A stretch of DNA of 64,000 bases from CAZFDE01 sp964517795 (lineage in GTDB: Bacteria > Planctomycetota > Phycisphaerae > Sedimentisphaerales > Anaerobacaceae), in contig CAZFDE010000003.1 of assembly GCA_964517795.1 (NCBI GenBank), positions 1 to 64,000 on the forward strand, written 5' to 3'. Shown piece after piece: positions 18,010 through 26,694 of the stretch; position 1 is the first letter of the stretch; each line of letters opens with the position of its first letter. Below the pieces are notes generated by a model. That model did not search any database and was not told the DNA's origin. It saw only the letters and a program-made list of their open reading frames with translations. The translations under genes were made by a program, and so were the position numbers.

Positions 18010-18935
18010 AAAGTATAGCCACAACCATTCTGGTGATTGCGTTAATTGCGATCCTGGCATTATTATTTGTTTCGTTTCAGGTGCGTGAGACAGAGATCGC
18101 GCTGGTCACAACATTCGGCGATCCCTCCCGTCAGATCGAAGAACCGGGCTGGTACCTGAAATATCCGCCGCCGATCCAATGGGTGTATAAATTCGATTCC
18201 CGGATGCGGACGTATCAGCTCGATATCGGTGAAACGACGACCAAAGAAGCCGTTCCGATCATCGTCAATACCTATGTGGTCTGGAATGTTGCCGAACCGC
18301 TTTCGTTTTTCAATGCCGTCGGAACGGTTCAGGAAGCGGAAAATACATTACGAACTCTTGTTACCGATGCGCAAAACAAAGTTATCGGTCGACATTCTTT
18401 TTCGGAATTTGTGAACAGTGACAAGGATCAGATCAAACTGGAAGCGATCGAACAGGAAATGCTCGAAGAACTCAATAAAACCGTCTGGGCGGATTACGGC
18501 ATTACGATCCGAACGATGGGGATCAAGCAGCTCAAGGTCAGCGAAGAGGTCAGCAAGGAAGTCTTTAAGCGCATGCAGGCCGAGCGTAACCGCAAGACCG
18601 AAGCAACGATCGCCGAAGGCAGAGCCGAGGCCGCCAAAATTACGACCGACGCGGATTCCAAGCGCACCGAACTGCTGGCTGCGGCCGAAGCCCGGGCCAA
18701 AGCCATCCGCGGCCAGGGCGATGCCGAAGCCGCCAAATACTATAAAATGCTGGAAGCGGACACGGAACTGGCGATGTTCCTGAGGGACATCGAAGCATTG
18801 CGGAAAATTCTGGAGGACCGCTCGACGGTTGTGCTCAGTGCCGATTCGCAGCCGTTCAAACTGCTCAAGGAAATGCCCGATCTGAATCCGAAACAAACGA
18901 ATCCGCAACCGCAACCCTCTGTTACTGAAGAATAA
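18006..18935 (+). CDS. hflC: HflC-like SPFH protein
   Basis: A 309-residue protein with one N-terminal membrane anchor (residues about 5-24), an SPFH domain beginning VRETEIALVTTFG, and a long Ala/Glu/Lys-rich coiled coil of ERNRKTEATIAEG type, followed by the tail KQTNPQPQPS. This matches HflC, which with HflK forms a large periplasmic cage around the FtsH protease and modulates it. It overlaps the preceding SPFH gene (ATGA), and the HflK-like gene follows after 13 bases. FtsH is not in the window, so the partner cannot be confirmed. Confidence 0.9.
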   Translation: MKSIATTILVIALIAILALLFVSFQVRETEIALVTTFGDPSRQIEEPGWYLKYPPPIQWVYKFDSRMRTYQLDIGETTTKEAVPIIVNTYVVWNVAEPLSFFNAVGTVQEAENTLRTLVTDAQNKVIGRHSFSEFVNSDKDQIKLEAIEQEMLEELNKTVWADYGITIRTMGIKQLKVSEEVSKEVFKRMQAERNRKTEATIAEGRAEAAKITTDADSKRTELLAAAEARAKAIRGQGDAEAAKYYKMLEADTELAMFLRDIEALRKILEDRSTVVLSADSQPFKLLKEMPDLNPKQTNPQPQPSVTEE

Positions 18936-18948
18936 GTGAGGTAAATAT

Positions 18949-20241
18949 ATGGCCGAGCATTATCATCACCACCATCACCATTCAGATGAGCCGGATCCAT
19001 CGGTGCAAAGCCCGGAGACTCTCGGTCCCGGTGCCGCATCGCTTTCGGAAGCCCTGCGGGTCAGCTTCGTTGTGCTTAAGGTGATCATGGTCGTTCTGGT
19101 GGGTATATTTATTTTCAGCGGCTTTCGATTGATCGGCCCCGATGAACAAGCGCTGGTGCTGCGGTTCGGAAAGATCCGCGGTGTCGGGGAAAAACGTATT
19201 CTCGGGCCGGGATTGCACTGGGTCTTCCCTTATCCGATCGATGAGATTGTCAAGATCCCGGTGGAAAAGAAGATCAACCTGGCGATTAATTCGTTCTGGT
19301 ATTACCAAAGTCAGGAAGAGATCATTTCCGAACAGAAACGCCGGGTCCGCATTGACGAACCGCTGCGGCCGGCGGTGGACGGCTATTGCCTGACCCGGAG
19401 CGAACAGCGCGGTCACCAGATGCCCGGTTTTTCAGGCAGCGACTATACCATTGTTCACTGCAAGTGGCAGGTAACCTATCAGATCGAAGATCCCGAACGC
19501 TTTTTCCGAAATGTCTATGTCGCGGACATGATGCCCGGGGAAAGCTATTTTGATGTGATGACTGAAAGCATTCAGCCGATGCTGACCGCGCTGTTCGAGG
19601 ATTGTGTCGTCACGACCATGGTGAATTATACGATCGATCAGGCGCGGTCCAGTGATTCGCGTATTACCGCGGATATTCGCAACATGCTTCAGGAAAAACT
19701 GCAAACGATCGAAAGCGGCATCAAAATCATATCCGTTCAGTTTGATTCGTCGCCGCGATGGCCGCGTCAGGTCGATGAGGCCTTCGAGCGGTATCTCAGT
19801 GCCAGTCAGAACCGCAAGCAGCTTATTACCGAAGCCAAACTCTATGCGGAAAAAACACTGAACCAGGCCGGGGGGCCCGTTGCGGACGAACTGGTCGATA
19901 CCTTAAAGGCCGATGCAGCGGATGCCGACCGGGACCGTCGTTTATGGGATCAGTTGGCCGGTCAGGCCCAGGAAAAGATCGCCGAGGCCCGTGCCTATCG
20001 CACCTCGGTTGTTGAAAATGCCCGGGCCAATGCCGAATATCTTAACACCATTTTGCCGGAGTACCGAAAACGTCCCGAACTGGTTCTGCAGCGGATCTAT
20101 CAGGATGCGGTCGAAGGGATTTTAGAACAGGTCGATGAGAAGATCGTTATTCAGCCGTCCTCCGGCGAAGGCGAACGCGAGATCCGGGTCATGATCAACC
20201 GCGATCCGAAGATCAAAACCGAAACAGAAAGAAACCAGTAA
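18949..20241 (+). CDS. hflK: HflK-like SPFH protein with a polyhistidine N-terminus
   Basis: A 430-residue HflK-type protein: a short cytoplasmic N-terminus, one membrane segment (VLVGIFIFSGF), an SPFH domain starting LIGPDEQALVLRFG, and a long helical region. Residues 4-11 read HYHHHHHH, a natural run of six histidines that could bind Zn, Ni or Cu. The next gene encodes a metal-transport ATPase whose own N-terminus also has spaced histidines, so metal handling may link the two. GAGGT lies at a good distance before the ATG. HflK normally pairs with HflC from the preceding gene. Confidence 0.9.
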   Translation: MAEHYHHHHHHSDEPDPSVQSPETLGPGAASLSEALRVSFVVLKVIMVVLVGIFIFSGFRLIGPDEQALVLRFGKIRGVGEKRILGPGLHWVFPYPIDEIVKIPVEKKINLAINSFWYYQSQEEIISEQKRRVRIDEPLRPAVDGYCLTRSEQRGHQMPGFSGSDYTIVHCKWQVTYQIEDPERFFRNVYVADMMPGESYFDVMTESIQPMLTALFEDCVVTTMVNYTIDQARSSDSRITADIRNMLQEKLQTIESGIKIISVQFDSSPRWPRQVDEAFERYLSASQNRKQLITEAKLYAEKTLNQAGGPVADELVDTLKADAADADRDRRLWDQLAGQAQEKIAEARAYRTSVVENARANAEYLNTILPEYRKRPELVLQRIYQDAVEGILEQVDEKIVIQPSSGEGEREIRVMINRDPKIKTETERNQ

Positions 20242-20273
20242 GGCGATTATTGAACAAAGATTGAGATAAAAAA

Positions 20274-22208
20274 ATGGCACATGAGCACTTGCATTTTAAG
20301 GACGAGTTATCACCGGACCAGACGCACGGCCGACAGGTTCGTGTCAGCATGGCATTATTGGGAACACTGGCGGGCGGGGTACTGCTGATCAACAGCGGTA
20401 TTTCGAAATGGTTCTTCGGCAGCGGCAGTTTCAACAGTGAGTTTCTGGCCATGCTCGGCGCACTGCTGCTGGGTGCACCGATCATTATTCACGCGATTAA
20501 GAGTCTGATCCGCGGCGAATCGCATATGGATGAGCTGGTGGCGCTGGCGATTTTGGCGGCATTTGCGACCAAGCAGTATGTCGAGGCCGGCGTGGTGGCA
20601 TTTTTTATGCTGCTGAGCGAACTGATGGAGAGTCGAACGGCCCTGGGCGCCCGCGCATCGATCGAATCGTTGATCAAACTGACCCCCAAAAAAGCTAATC
20701 TGGTTGTTAATGATGAATCCGAGACACAGGTGGATGTCAAGGAACTGCAGGCCGGCGATATCATTCGCGTGCGGCCGGGCGATAATATCCCCGCCGACGG
20801 TGAAGTGATCAAGGGCCTCAGCAGTATCAACGAAGCGACGATTACCGGCGAATCCCTGCCGGTCGATAAGGTGCCGGGGATGCAGGTGTTTGCCGGAACG
20901 AATAATCTAAATGGTGTGCTGGATGTTAAAGTGACCAAGGCCGGCGGTGATACCACACTGGGCAAGGTCCAGTCGCTGATCATTCAGGCCGAAAAAACCA
21001 AGATCCCGATCATGCGAATCATCGACCGGTATGTGAAGTGGTACATGCCCACGATCCTGATGATTGCGGGGATCGTGCTGTTTTTCACCCGCGATATCGA
21101 ACGGGCGATCACTATGCTGGTGATCTCGTGTCCGTGCAGTTTAATCCTGGCGACACCGACCGCGATGGTTGCGGCGATATCGGCGGCCGCCCGAGTCGGG
21201 ATTCTGGTCAAAAATGTGGCCGACCTGGAGATCGCCGGACGCATGACGGCCATGGTGTTTGATAAGACCGGAACGCTGACGACCGGCCGATTGTATGTGA
21301 CCAAACTGACACCGGCCGAAGGAACCGAGCCGTCGCAGCTACTTCACACCGCGGCGTCGGCCGAGAAGATGAGCAAGCATCCCGCGGCCCGCGCTTTGGC
21401 GGAATTGTCCAAAGAAGCAAAGCTGCAATTAGCGTCATCCGACGATTTTACCGAAACACCCGGCAAGGGCGTTACCGCAACGGTCAATGGGGCGACAGTG
21501 ATGGTCGGGCGCGACACCTTTTTGAAGGAAAATGAAATTGATATCAGCACTGTGCCCGATCCGGCAATGCATGAAGAACAGGGCTTCAGTACGCTTTACG
21601 TGGCCCGGAATAATCGATGTATCGGCTGGATCGGTTTGCAGGACAAGACCCGCCCGGAGGCCCAGACCGCGGTCAAAGACCTGTTCGATCTGGGCGTTAA
21701 GCGCGTGACCATGCTGACCGGTGACCGAAAGGAAGTGGCCAACCGCGTGGCGGGCGAACTGGGGTGTACCGATTTCAAGGCCCAGTGCCTGCCGCAGGAT
21801 AAACTGGCGATCGTCGAACAAATTCGCGAAAACGGTCATACGGTAATTGTGGTCGGTGACGGGATTAACGATGCACCGGCATTGGCGGCGGGGAATCTGG
21901 GCATAGCGATGGGGGCCGCCGGCAGTGATGTGGCGATCAACTCGGCATCCATTGCGTTGATGGGCGACGACCTCAAGCGGCTGCCGTTTGTAGTGCGGCT
22001 CTCACGGAAAACCCGACGGGTGATTAACTGGAATCTGATTTTCGGGGTGATCTTCATCATACTGGGCAACATTGCCGCGGCGTTCGGGCTGCTGTCGGCA
22101 ATCTATGCGGCCTTTCTGCATTTTGCCGGTTCGCTGATCGTGATCTTCAACAGCGCGCGACTGTTCCGCTACGGTGAAGAACTCGAGCATACCGGACCGC
22201 AATTGTGA
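20274..22208 (+). CDS. Heavy-metal-translocating P-type (P1B) ATPase
   Basis: A membrane ATPase of 644 residues that exports or imports a transition metal ion. Visible are the actuator TGES loop, the metal-binding membrane CPC in ISCPCSLILATP, the phosphorylation motif DKTGTLTTG, the P1B-specific SKHPAARAL with its HP dipeptide, and the hinge GDGINDAP. It lacks the N-terminal CxxC metal-binding domain; the N-terminus instead has MAHEHLHF. The CPC could fit Zn/Cd/Pb, Cu or Fe/Mn classes, and I cannot assign specificity. It sits 32 bases after hflK in what seems to be one transcription unit. No metal regulator is adjacent (a NikR homologue lies at 62 kb). Confidence 0.93.
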   Translation: MAHEHLHFKDELSPDQTHGRQVRVSMALLGTLAGGVLLINSGISKWFFGSGSFNSEFLAMLGALLLGAPIIIHAIKSLIRGESHMDELVALAILAAFATKQYVEAGVVAFFMLLSELMESRTALGARASIESLIKLTPKKANLVVNDESETQVDVKELQAGDIIRVRPGDNIPADGEVIKGLSSINEATITGESLPVDKVPGMQVFAGTNNLNGVLDVKVTKAGGDTTLGKVQSLIIQAEKTKIPIMRIIDRYVKWYMPTILMIAGIVLFFTRDIERAITMLVISCPCSLILATPTAMVAAISAAARVGILVKNVADLEIAGRMTAMVFDKTGTLTTGRLYVTKLTPAEGTEPSQLLHTAASAEKMSKHPAARALAELSKEAKLQLASSDDFTETPGKGVTATVNGATVMVGRDTFLKENEIDISTVPDPAMHEEQGFSTLYVARNNRCIGWIGLQDKTRPEAQTAVKDLFDLGVKRVTMLTGDRKEVANRVAGELGCTDFKAQCLPQDKLAIVEQIRENGHTVIVVGDGINDAPALAAGNLGIAMGAAGSDVAINSASIALMGDDLKRLPFVVRLSRKTRRVINWNLIFGVIFIILGNIAAAFGLLSAIYAAFLHFAGSLIVIFNSARLFRYGEELEHTGPQL

Positions 22209-22274
22209 TGTCCCGCTTGATGCGGTGTTTGCCTGCGTGCCGATGTCATCCTGAAACGAATAAGGAATGAACGA

Positions 22275-23507
22275 ATGGATTATGCGATAGAGACATTTTC
22301 GCTGACCAAAACATTTTCGGATTTGTGGGGGCGTGACCGTGTTCGGGCGGTCGATCAACTGGACCTGAAGGTTCGTGTGAATGAGGTATTCGGCCTGCTC
22401 GGCCCAAACGGTTCGGGCAAAACCACCACGATCAAGATGCTGCTGGGCCTGCTGCATCCGACCAAAGGCAACGCCCTGGTTCTGGGCGGCGACAGCCGGG
22501 ATCCGAAGATCAATAAACGCATCGGGTTTCTTCCAGAAGAGTCATATTTGTATCGTTTTCTCAATGCCCGTGAGACGCTGAATTTTTACGGCCGGTTGTT
22601 CGGACTGCCCTCGAAAGTACGGAAGTTGCGCATCGAGGCGCTGCTGGAGATGGTCGGACTCAAATCCGTCGCCAATCGGCCAGTCGGTATGTATTCCAAG
22701 GGAATGGCCCGGCGAATCGGGCTGGCTCAGGCATTAATCAATGATCCGGATCTGCTGATCCTCGATGAGCCGACGACCGGGCTGGACCCGATCGGCACGC
22801 GGCAGATCAAGGACCTGATCCTTGAACTGGCTAAGCGGGGCAAGACGATTTTGCTTTGCAGTCATCTGCTGGCAGATGTGGAGGATGTCTGCGATCGTAT
22901 ATCGATCCTCTATGGGGGCAAAGTTCAGGCCGAAGGCAAAGTCGCCGAACTGCTTCGCCAAAGCCAGAAACGCCAGATCACGACCGGTCCCGTATCCGAT
23001 CAGGCCTGGCAGAAGATCCGGCATATCCTCGAGGAAGAGGGATTGGAAACCGAAATCTCATCGCCGATGGAAAAACTGGAAACCTTTTTTGTCGATACGA
23101 TCGCCTCAGCCCGGGAGCAGGGGATGAAAACCAGCGGTGTGGAATTTGATGAGAATGCGCAGATCAGCTCGTTTCTTTCGGCTGAGGCTGCACCGGATAT
23201 TCTGGATAAGTTGGTTTCAACTTCGGATCAAGGCGAGGCTGCAAAGCCCGAACCTCCCGAAACGCCTGTTGAGACGACACCATCACAGCCGCAGCCGGAT
23301 GAGTCGATTCTGGATGAATTGACCCGTCCGTCGACCGAGCAAGCCCCGCAGCGCGAAACCGAGCCGGCATTGACCGAATCGCCGCAATCCGCGGAACAAC
23401 CGGAAGAACCGGTACGGGAAGACCTGCTGGAGGAACTGACTTATCCCGACAATTCACATGCCGAAGCAGAGGATGAGCAGACCGAAGAGGATCGGGATAA
23501 TGCATAG
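22275..23507 (+). CDS. ABC transporter ATP-binding protein with an acidic C-terminal extension
   Basis: The first 230 residues are a complete ABC ATPase of the CcmA/NatA type: Walker A GPNGSGKT (43-50), signature YSKGMA (140-145), Walker B LLILDE and the D-loop. Residues about 305-410 form a Pro/Glu/Gln-rich, low-complexity, probably disordered tail not typical of the family. AAGGA precedes the ATG. The permease gene begins inside its last codons (ATG 23500, stop 23507), so the two are translationally coupled subunits of one exporter. Substrate unknown; the placement after an SPFH/P-type ATPase group suggests an envelope function. Confidence 0.92.
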   Translation: MDYAIETFSLTKTFSDLWGRDRVRAVDQLDLKVRVNEVFGLLGPNGSGKTTTIKMLLGLLHPTKGNALVLGGDSRDPKINKRIGFLPEESYLYRFLNARETLNFYGRLFGLPSKVRKLRIEALLEMVGLKSVANRPVGMYSKGMARRIGLAQALINDPDLLILDEPTTGLDPIGTRQIKDLILELAKRGKTILLCSHLLADVEDVCDRISILYGGKVQAEGKVAELLRQSQKRQITTGPVSDQAWQKIRHILEEEGLETEISSPMEKLETFFVDTIASAREQGMKTSGVEFDENAQISSFLSAEAAPDILDKLVSTSDQGEAAKPEPPETPVETTPSQPQPDESILDELTRPSTEQAPQRETEPALTESPQSAEQPEEPVREDLLEELTYPDNSHAEAEDEQTEEDRDNA

Positions 23508-24876
23508 GATCAGGGCTGTTTGTATCAATACGATTCGCCAGGCCTTGCGGCTGAAGATCGCACTGGTATTTATCGTGCTGCTGTTTGTGTTGCTGCCGGT
23601 GATGGGGTCGGTCATGACCGGTGATGGAACGCTCAAGGGGCGTCTTCAGTCATTTATAAGTTACAGTATGTCGCTGGTGACGTTGCTTTTATCATTGTTG
23701 ACGATTATCATTGCGGTTTACTCGGTAACCTCTGATATCGATCAGAAACAGATTTTCACCGTGATCACCAAACCGATTCGTCGTCACGAATTACTGTTGG
23801 GTAAATTACTCGGTATCCTGGTGCTTGATCTGGTTTTACTGGCGTTTTTTTCGTCGGCGATCTACGCAATTACCCGGTTGATTCCCCGTTATTATGATGT
23901 GCCCCCTCAACAGGCGGCCCAGGTTGACAATGAATTTTTCACCGCCCGCGCCCAGTTGAATCTACAGAGGCCGGATGTCAGTGACCAGGTGCAGCAGACC
24001 GTCGAGCGTCTGCGAAAAAACAATCGATTGCCGGAAGAATTTGATACCCGTAAAGATGTTCGCCAGGAGGTGATCAAGGATATCACGCATCAAAAGCAAA
24101 TTGAGGCCCGATCGGTAGCGAACGGTATGGATAAAATATGGCATTTCTACCAGGTCCGGCCGTTCGATCCGGACGATTATTTATTCATTCGATTTAAATA
24201 TGAAGTTTCGGTCGATCCGCCGGACCAACATATTTACAGTCGCTGGCTGATTGGCGATCTTCGGCAGATCGAACTGGGCCAGCGCGTGGAGACACCGATC
24301 TATCCGGTCGAACGAAAAGACACGATCCGTGCCTTTCACGAGTTTATCATTCCGGCCGACGCCGTCGCCGATGATGGATATTTAGCGGTCGGCTTTCTTA
24401 ATCTGCCGGTCAATAATACAGTTGTGATTTTCCCGGAAGACGGATTTGAGGTATTATATCAAGCCGGTGCGTTCGGCGGTAATTTCTTGCGAGCAGCATT
24501 AATGATCTATGCCAAATTGATTTTTTTGGCGTGCCTGGGGATTTTTGCCGCCAGTTATCTGTCATTTCCAGTGGCGATCCTTTTTTGTCTGGCTGTTTTT
24601 ATGATCGGATCGATGAGTACGTTTATTCTCGAATCATTCAGTACGATCGGCGGCCAGGTCGAATGGGTCTATTTTTATTCCATGCGGTTTGTTGTCGAGC
24701 TGCTGCCGCAGTTTGATAAAATCAGTGTTTCCGAATACCTTGTACCGGCCCGGTTTTTAAGCTGGTCGTTTTTGATGAAAACCGCGGCTGTCCTGGTCGG
24801 GATCAAAGCATTGTTGTTGTTGGTTCTTTCCCTGTTGATCTTTAGAACACGCGAGATTGCAAAGGTGGTGGTCTGA
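23500..24876 (+). CDS. ABC-2 type transporter permease
   Basis: The frame is open from 23458, but GAGG (23487-23490) nine bases before ATG 23500, and the hydrophobic start that follows, support 23500. The 458-residue protein has two N-terminal membrane segments, a large extracytoplasmic domain of about 200 residues (after a PRYYDVPPQQ stretch) and four or so segments at the C-terminal end. The motif TVITKPIRRHELLLGK is shared with the permease at 14.8 kb. It partners the ATPase encoded immediately upstream with an 8-base overlap. The substrate is unknown. Confidence 0.88.
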   Translation: MHRIRAVCINTIRQALRLKIALVFIVLLFVLLPVMGSVMTGDGTLKGRLQSFISYSMSLVTLLLSLLTIIIAVYSVTSDIDQKQIFTVITKPIRRHELLLGKLLGILVLDLVLLAFFSSAIYAITRLIPRYYDVPPQQAAQVDNEFFTARAQLNLQRPDVSDQVQQTVERLRKNNRLPEEFDTRKDVRQEVIKDITHQKQIEARSVANGMDKIWHFYQVRPFDPDDYLFIRFKYEVSVDPPDQHIYSRWLIGDLRQIELGQRVETPIYPVERKDTIRAFHEFIIPADAVADDGYLAVGFLNLPVNNTVVIFPEDGFEVLYQAGAFGGNFLRAALMIYAKLIFLACLGIFAASYLSFPVAILFCLAVFMIGSMSTFILESFSTIGGQVEWVYFYSMRFVVELLPQFDKISVSEYLVPARFLSWSFLMKTAAVLVGIKALLLLVLSLLIFRTREIAKVVV

Positions 24877-24883
24877 TATTCTG

Positions 24884-26683
24884 ATGCGTAGGCGCGATAA
24901 CATATTGATCGTTTTGTGTCTGATCGCTGCGATCGGACTATTGATCCTGGCCGGTTCGCAATTAGATTATATCAATACGCAGCGATCTGAAATGCGGTTG
25001 ATCATGAATGAGCCGCTGGAAAATGCGCCGCCTTCGCTGGCGTTCGCCACGGTGGCGATGGGTGCGTTTCGCGGATTGTTGGTCGATTTTTTGTGGATCC
25101 GTGCTGACCGCCTCAAAGATCAGGGCCAGTTTTTCGATGCCAAACAGTTGGCGGAATGGATTACGGCGCTTCAGCCGCGGTTCGCCAGTGTCTGGGAATT
25201 CAATGCCTGGAATATGGCCTACAATATTTCGGTAGCCATCCCCGCAACGCAGCCGCAGCAGCGTTGGCGATGGGTCAAAAACGGATATGAACTGCTTCGC
25301 GATAAAGGTATTCCCCTTAACCCGCACAGCATTAATTTGTATCGTGAACTGGGACGAATCTTCTATCACAAAATCGGGGGCGTGACTGACGACGCGCATA
25401 AGTATTATAAGATTCAACTGGTTGAGTCAATGGAGCCGTTACTGCAATCACAGGAGAACCGCTTTTCCTGGCAGGATAACGCCTTTTATAACGCACTGGC
25501 CGAGGCGCCCCATCAATTGGACGCTGTTTTGGCGGATCCGAACACAAAACCGTTTATCGACCGATTGAAAGCGGCAGACGAAGCATTCGAGCAAGACGAC
25601 CAACTGATCAGTGCGTATCTTGCGCTTCGCCAGACACCGGAGAAATTTGACCCTCAGGCGTCCAAGGTCATCGAACAGTTTCGTTCCAGCGATGTATTGA
25701 AACGATTTGATATATTCGCGCGTGCCTATCAACTTCGCCATGCCTGGAAAATCGAGCCGCAAACCATGGCGGAATTAAACCGGCAATACGGCCCGATATC
25801 CTGGAATGATCCCAACACGCGGGAGCCACTGGATTGGCGACACCCGGCCACGCATGCGCTGTACTGGCTGGTTATGGGGCTGCGACAGTCCCGTTCACAG
25901 GATATTACCCTTGAAGAGATTAATTCTGATCGAATAGTTGGCCATGCCTTACAGGAGTTGTTTCGAAACGGGAAGATTTATCTTTATGATGTTCCCGGTG
26001 AAGAGGCTAATGAAACATCTGATCCGGTTGTTCGGGTGACCGGTAAAGACATTTTCCTGCGTCCGGATTTAAGGATGTTCGAATCATTTAATCAATGTAA
26101 ATTGCGGCAAATTGAAGACTACAACGATATCAAACGCAGCGGAACGCTTCAATCCCTTAAAGACGGACATCGCAATATGATGATGAACGCGATCGTTGCC
26201 TTTTATCAGGGAGGGCACCTGCGCCAGGCCCACCGTGTTTATAACTTAATGCGTCAACTCTATCCCCGGGACGATAATCAGGTGCCGTTAGTGAGTTTTG
26301 TTCGTAACCTGCTCAAAAAAGACCTTCAATCCATGACGATCAATGATGCCAAGGAACTGGTGATCATGATGCTGCGAGAGGGTTACTTTTATTATGCGAT
26401 GCGAGACGATGACCAGGCATTTGCCCGCGAAGAAATGGCCGAGGAGGTCTATGACATCTATCGCGGCTTGTATCCCGATGAACATCGCATTGAGCTGCCG
26501 CAGATCACCGTCCTGCGATTTCTGGCCTTAAACGATTTTTTCAACGATCTGCAGTATCCGGTCAACCTGCGTTTAATGCTGTTGAAACGGATCGAAAACG
26601 ACCGGCCTGAACTGGCTGAAAAACTCAAGGAAGTTCAGGATCAATTATTAGAAGAAGCCCGCCAACAACAACCCGAACAATAA
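24884..26683 (+). CDS. Membrane-anchored helical protein of unknown function
   Basis: I do not recognise this protein. From ATG 24884 (a TTG nine codons upstream also opens the frame) it has 599 residues. There is an N-terminal membrane anchor (residues about 6-24), a conserved-looking FRGLLVDFLWIRAD stretch, and then a long, mostly helical, charged region with paired aromatic helices that could be TPR-like. It starts 8 bases after the ABC permease, so it is probably an accessory protein of that exporter. UvrD follows after 12 bases. It has no lipobox or catalytic motif that I can see. Confidence 0.75.
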   Translation: MRRRDNILIVLCLIAAIGLLILAGSQLDYINTQRSEMRLIMNEPLENAPPSLAFATVAMGAFRGLLVDFLWIRADRLKDQGQFFDAKQLAEWITALQPRFASVWEFNAWNMAYNISVAIPATQPQQRWRWVKNGYELLRDKGIPLNPHSINLYRELGRIFYHKIGGVTDDAHKYYKIQLVESMEPLLQSQENRFSWQDNAFYNALAEAPHQLDAVLADPNTKPFIDRLKAADEAFEQDDQLISAYLALRQTPEKFDPQASKVIEQFRSSDVLKRFDIFARAYQLRHAWKIEPQTMAELNRQYGPISWNDPNTREPLDWRHPATHALYWLVMGLRQSRSQDITLEEINSDRIVGHALQELFRNGKIYLYDVPGEEANETSDPVVRVTGKDIFLRPDLRMFESFNQCKLRQIEDYNDIKRSGTLQSLKDGHRNMMMNAIVAFYQGGHLRQAHRVYNLMRQLYPRDDNQVPLVSFVRNLLKKDLQSMTINDAKELVIMMLREGYFYYAMRDDDQAFAREEMAEEVYDIYRGLYPDEHRIELPQITVLRFLALNDFFNDLQYPVNLRLMLLKRIENDRPELAEKLKEVQDQLLEEARQQQPEQ

Positions 26684-26694
26684 GTTTAGCCATC

